A program made the translations under genes and the position numbers. This document shows positions 60,893 to 64,000 of a DNA stretch of 64,000 nucleotides, piece by piece (within the stretch, counting starts at the first letter, position 1; every line of letters starts with the position of its first letter). The stretch is from Hymenobacter lapidiphilus (GTDB lineage Bacteria; Bacteroidota; Bacteroidia; Cytophagales; Hymenobacteraceae): assembly GCF_013377885.1 (NCBI RefSeq), contig NZ_JABKAU010000002.1, positions 1 to 64,000 of the forward strand. Direction: 5' to 3'. Below the pieces are notes generated by a model, which had not been told where the DNA came from, did no database searches, and saw only the letters and a program-made list of their open reading frames with translations.

Positions 60893-63800
60893 CTACCCTG
60901 CCAGCGGCAGCTCTATGTAGAAGCGGGTGCCTACGCCTTCCTCGGTTTCAAACCAGATATGGCCGCCGGCACTCTCGATGCCGCGCCGCACGACGGCCAG
61001 CCCGATACCCGAGCCGGTTTCCTTGGTGGTGAAGTTGGGCACAAACATCTGAGACTGCACTTCGGCCGGAATGCCGGTACCGTTGTCGGCAATGCAGATG
61101 CGTACCCGCCCCTGGCCCGGCTCGTCGCCCAGAGGCTCCAGAATGGCCACGACCTCGGGGGTGCGGTCTTCCGGCACCGCCTGCAACGCGTTTATAATTA
61201 AATTATTAAACGTGCGCACCAGCAGGCTTTCGTCGGCAAATACCACGTACTGGTCGGGGGCCGTATCGGGTGGCAGCGTCAGGCGGATACCGCCCCCACC
61301 AGGCCGGCTTTGGTGCAGATGCACGCAGCGGCGCAGAATAGGCACCACATCGAGCCGCTCGGGGCGCATGGCGGGCAGGTTGGTGAAATTGCTGAATGAG
61401 GTGGCAATGTCGGTCAGCACGTCAATCTGGGTGATGAGCGTTTGCGACACTTTGGTAAGCAGTTCCTCCAGATTGGGGCGCCGGTCCTGAATGGCGCGCT
61501 GCAAAAACTGCAGGCTTAGCTTCATGGGCGTGAGCGGGTTCTTGATTTCGTGGGCCACCTGCCGGGCCATTTCGCGCCAAGCAGCCTCCTTCTCCTGAAT
61601 AGCCAGCTCCTCCTTGCTCTCGTCCAGCTTCAGTAGCATCTGGTTGTATTCGCGCACCAACAGCCCTATCTCGTCATCCGACTCGTAGGCCAGCATCTCG
61701 TTCTGGCCCGTGAGGGTGGTCTGGCGCAGCTTTTCGGTGAGCAGCTTCAGCGGCTCCGTCAGCAGGCGCGAAGCCAGGAAAGCCAGCCCAAGAAACAGGA
61801 TAAACATGAGCGTGAAGATGTTGAGCACGGTGCTCACCAGCTCCGTCAGCTTGTTATCGAGGTCCTTCTCCGAATCGAAGAATGGGATACCCACGTAGCC
61901 GAGTACCGGGCCGGGGCGGCCATCCTGCACCACACTGGAGCGTAGCGGCAGGTATAGCGCATTGAACGAGAGGGTACCGGCCTGCTCCGTGAGCAGGGCC
62001 CGGGGCTGCCCATCTTCACTGAGCTCCGTGATGGCCCGCGGGTTCATGAGGCTGCTTAGCAGGCTGGCCTCAAAAATGAGCGGCTGGCTGCTCACGAGCA
62101 GCTCGCCGCGGGCATCGTACAGGTTGAGGTCGGTTTCGGTGAGCGACGCTACGTTTTCGGCCAGCTCCACGAGGTCGGCCCGGTTGGCATCTTCGGCCAG
62201 CAACGCCCGGTTTTTCAGTAGGTTTTCCTGCACAGCCTGACCCCGGCGCAGGTACGAGCGCAGCAAATCGCGCTTGTAAGAGCTGGTTACCTGCCCGGCA
62301 ATGGCGGCACTCACCACCACCAGTGGCACCAATACGCCCAGGTTAAGAAACACCTGAATTTTGGTACTGAAATTGGTGCGCAGCATGGAGCGGTAACGCC
62401 CACGGGCCAGCACTAACGCCCCCATCAGCAGCAGCCAGCAGAAGCTGTAAAGCAGAAACAGAAACGAGAAATTAGCCAGCCAGCCCGTAAACGAGTACGT
62501 GGCCGTCGTCACCACCACCAGCCGGTCGGACTTACCTGGCCCGCGTACGGCCAGGTGGTGGTAGCCGTTCAGCACGAGCCCCGTGGAGTACAGCCGCGGA
62601 TCATCAAAGAGGCGGGGCAGCAACTCGTTGATGTAGTCGAAGTCGCCTTCGCTGTACACCAGCTGGTTTTTCTCGAAGCCCGCGTAGCTCAGGTCGGTAC
62701 CCAGCTGGGGTTGAAAGAACTTCTGATCGACCAGCAGCTCGGGCACTACGCTGTTGGTGGTCAGTTTTTTCAGCGTCAGCTCCAGCGCAATGGTGCTGCT
62801 GCCTTGTTCGGGCTCGGGGGCGGGCACGGCAATAAAGGCCACATAGCGCCGCGAATCAAAGGCGCGGTTGCCGTCGCGCACCAGGTAAATGTTGGGGTAG
62901 TCGGTGGGGCTGGCGTTGCGCAGCAGATATTCGCGGGTCGTTTGTAGGTTGCCCCCGATAGCCACGCCCCGTCCCTCGGGCCGGAACAGCAATACCCGAA
63001 CTTCGTATTTGTCAAAGTAGTCGCGCAGGTAGTACTTTACTACCTTCTGCTTGATCAGGTCGAGGTTGATAAAGGGACTGGCCAGCATCGTGCGCAGCAC
63101 CGGGTCGCGGGCCATTTCGCCACCGCGCTCCACCAGCAGGTACTCACCCTGCAAATCATTATCGGTTAGCAGGTTGGAGGCCAGGCTTTGCTTATTGAGC
63201 GTGAGCTGGCGGTTGAAGTGCTCATAGAGAGCCAATGCACCCACGGCCGAGCTGAGGCCCAGCAGCACAAACACAAACAGGTATAACTGGTACGGCAGCG
63301 CGGCGGCGGCTGGTACCAGCCCCGTAAGCCGCAATCCCAGAAAAAAGGCGAGTGTGAACCCTAGCAGCGTACTATGCACCAGCTGCAGGCCCAAGCCAGC
63401 CGCCAGAAACACCACGGCCGAGAGCAGCAGCAGCCCCGCTCCCAGATAGCGCGTGGAAGGCCGGACCACCCGCACAAACACCTGCGCCAACAGATAAAAG
63501 CCTACCACGTAGCTGCCGGCATGCAGCACAATAGCCAAGCCCAGCAACACCTTGAACGGGCTTACCTGAATGTCCTGGGTGATATCGAGCAGCAACTGCG
63601 AGTTGCTGAAGCTGCTGCTGTAGAAATCGTAGAGCAGCTCCAGCAGCCCATAGAAGCCCAGCACCACGCCGGCACCCAACGCCATGCGCATCTGCCAGCT
63701 TTGCAGCCGTTCAATCCGGAGCGGCAACCCGTAGCGCCGAAACAGACGCAAGCCGTACCAGGCGGCTGCGGCCAGCAATAAAGCGTTCAGCAGCAGGTCG

Positions 63801-64000
63801 CCCAGCGAAGGCGAAAGCCAGGAGGCGGCATACACCCGCGGGTCGAAGAGCCGGAACTCCAGCAACGAAAACGGCAGACTCAGCTGCAGCATCACGGCCC
63901 GAAGGGCCAGCAGCGGCAACAGTACCAGCAGCACTCCGGCCAGCGCCTGGCCCTGGGCAAACCGGCGGCGGGCCCACAGCAGCCAGGCCGCCACGTAGGC
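60893..64000 (-). CDS. NtrY-like sensor histidine kinase (5' end outside window)
   Basis: At least 1033 residues; the window ends before a certain start, as GTG 63994 opens the frame only seven bases from the edge. About eight N-terminal membrane helices, a periplasmic part, two more helices, a HAMP-like linker (ASRLLTEPLKLLTEKLRQTT), then the kinase: H815 (counted from 63994) in ARQVAHEIKNPLTPMKLSLQFL, NLIINALQAV (N box), IADNGTGIP (G1) and GSGIGLAVVRRGIESAGG (G2). Trans-acting response regulator not in the window. Resembles NtrY. Confidence 0.9.
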   Translation of the reverse strand, partial: AYVAAWLLWARRRFAQGQALAGVLLVLLPLLALRAVMLQLSLPFSLLEFRLFDPRVYAASWLSPSLGDLLLNALLLAAAAWYGLRLFRRYGLPLRIERLQSWQMRMALGAGVVLGFYGLLELLYDFYSSSFSNSQLLLDITQDIQVSPFKVLLGLAIVLHAGSYVVGFYLLAQVFVRVVRPSTRYLGAGLLLLSAVVFLAAGLGLQLVHSTLLGFTLAFFLGLRLTGLVPAAAALPYQLYLFVFVLLGLSSAVGALALYEHFNRQLTLNKQSLASNLLTDNDLQGEYLLVERGGEMARDPVLRTMLASPFINLDLIKQKVVKYYLRDYFDKYEVRVLLFRPEGRGVAIGGNLQTTREYLLRNASPTDYPNIYLVRDGNRAFDSRRYVAFIAVPAPEPEQGSSTIALELTLKKLTTNSVVPELLVDQKFFQPQLGTDLSYAGFEKNQLVYSEGDFDYINELLPRLFDDPRLYSTGLVLNGYHHLAVRGPGKSDRLVVVTTATYSFTGWLANFSFLFLLYSFCWLLLMGALVLARGRYRSMLRTNFSTKIQVFLNLGVLVPLVVVSAAIAGQVTSSYKRDLLRSYLRRGQAVQENLLKNRALLAEDANRADLVELAENVASLTETDLNLYDARGELLVSSQPLIFEASLLSSLMNPRAITELSEDGQPRALLTEQAGTLSFNALYLPLRSSVVQDGRPGPVLGYVGIPFFDSEKDLDNKLTELVSTVLNIFTLMFILFLGLAFLASRLLTEPLKLLTEKLRQTTLTGQNEMLAYESDDEIGLLVREYNQMLLKLDESKEELAIQEKEAAWREMARQVAHEIKNPLTPMKLSLQFLQRAIQDRRPNLEELLTKVSQTLITQIDVLTDIATSFSNFTNLPAMRPERLDVVPILRRCVHLHQSRPGGGGIRLTLPPDTAPDQYVVFADESLLVRTFNNLIINALQAVPEDRTPEVVAILEPLGDEPGQGRVRICIADNGTGIPAEVQSQMFVPNFTTKETGSGIGLAVVRRGIESAGGHIWFETEEGVGTRFYIELPLAG

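Overview
The window is a GC-rich, gene-dense stretch of a Bacteroidota chromosome, most likely from a Hymenobacter-like member of the Cytophagales. The evidence is a type IX secretion C-terminal domain (DUF4394 protein), a DUF3276/PUR-alpha protein, DUF3822, DUF1573 and DUF3098 proteins, the gene order ftsX-DUF3098-uppP-truB-ribF, tsaD divergent from tamB, and repeated TAnnTTTG (Bacteroidota -7 box) motifs just before start codons. I saw no rRNA, tRNA, CRISPR array or prophage. Assignment to genus is inference from gene content and style.

Layout. 0-15 kb: mostly single housekeeping genes in both directions (YggS, DUF423, DUF1573, a compact RecD-like helicase, hotdog thioesterase, two Nudix hydrolases, DUF3822, coaD, phosphodiesterase, threonine aldolase, Na+/H+ antiporter, phosphatase, 3-methyladenine glycosylase, ychF, PUR-alpha protein). 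15-27 kb: a solitary DUF58 protein, an unrecognised exported protein, a fatty-acid desaturase, a DUF3298-type lipoprotein, an alpha/beta hydrolase, an HNH nuclease, smpB with an NlpC/P60 peptidase, and a membrane glycosyltransferase. 27-40 kb: tsaD facing tamB, then ftsX-DUF3098-uppP-truB-ribF (envelope and RNA/cofactor genes) and a two-subunit CoA transferase. 40-45 kb: a GNAT-nitrilase fusion, a T9SS-exported DUF4394 protein and an IS5-type insertion sequence. 45-53 kb: a cluster RDD / SpoIIM / membrane protein / DUF4129 / DUF4350 / MoxR ATPase / DUF58, a chaperone-like AAA+ system acting at the membrane. 53-64 kb: two glycosidases (GH20, GH30), a 1312-residue predicted outer-membrane barrel protein and an NtrY-like histidine kinase cut by the window edge.

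The most unusual content is not protein-coding. Intergenic spaces carry at least fourteen 85-130 bp imperfect palindromes in several families. Three of these families (A, C, D) share one skeleton, GTCAT-N-C(T/A)GAGC at the outer ends, and the arms of family A vary between copies but match within a copy. A separate GC-rich family (B) has four copies, two of which sit exactly 9 bp upstream of a -7 box. One family A copy supplies an ATG in frame with the CoA transferase B subunit, and a TTAGCTG-type repeat supplies stop codons for two genes of the MoxR cluster. Several genes have a perfect TAnnTTTG box only 4-8 nt before the start codon, which implies leaderless mRNAs.

Coordinates and translations were read directly. 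Family names rest on remembered motifs, since no database search was possible.
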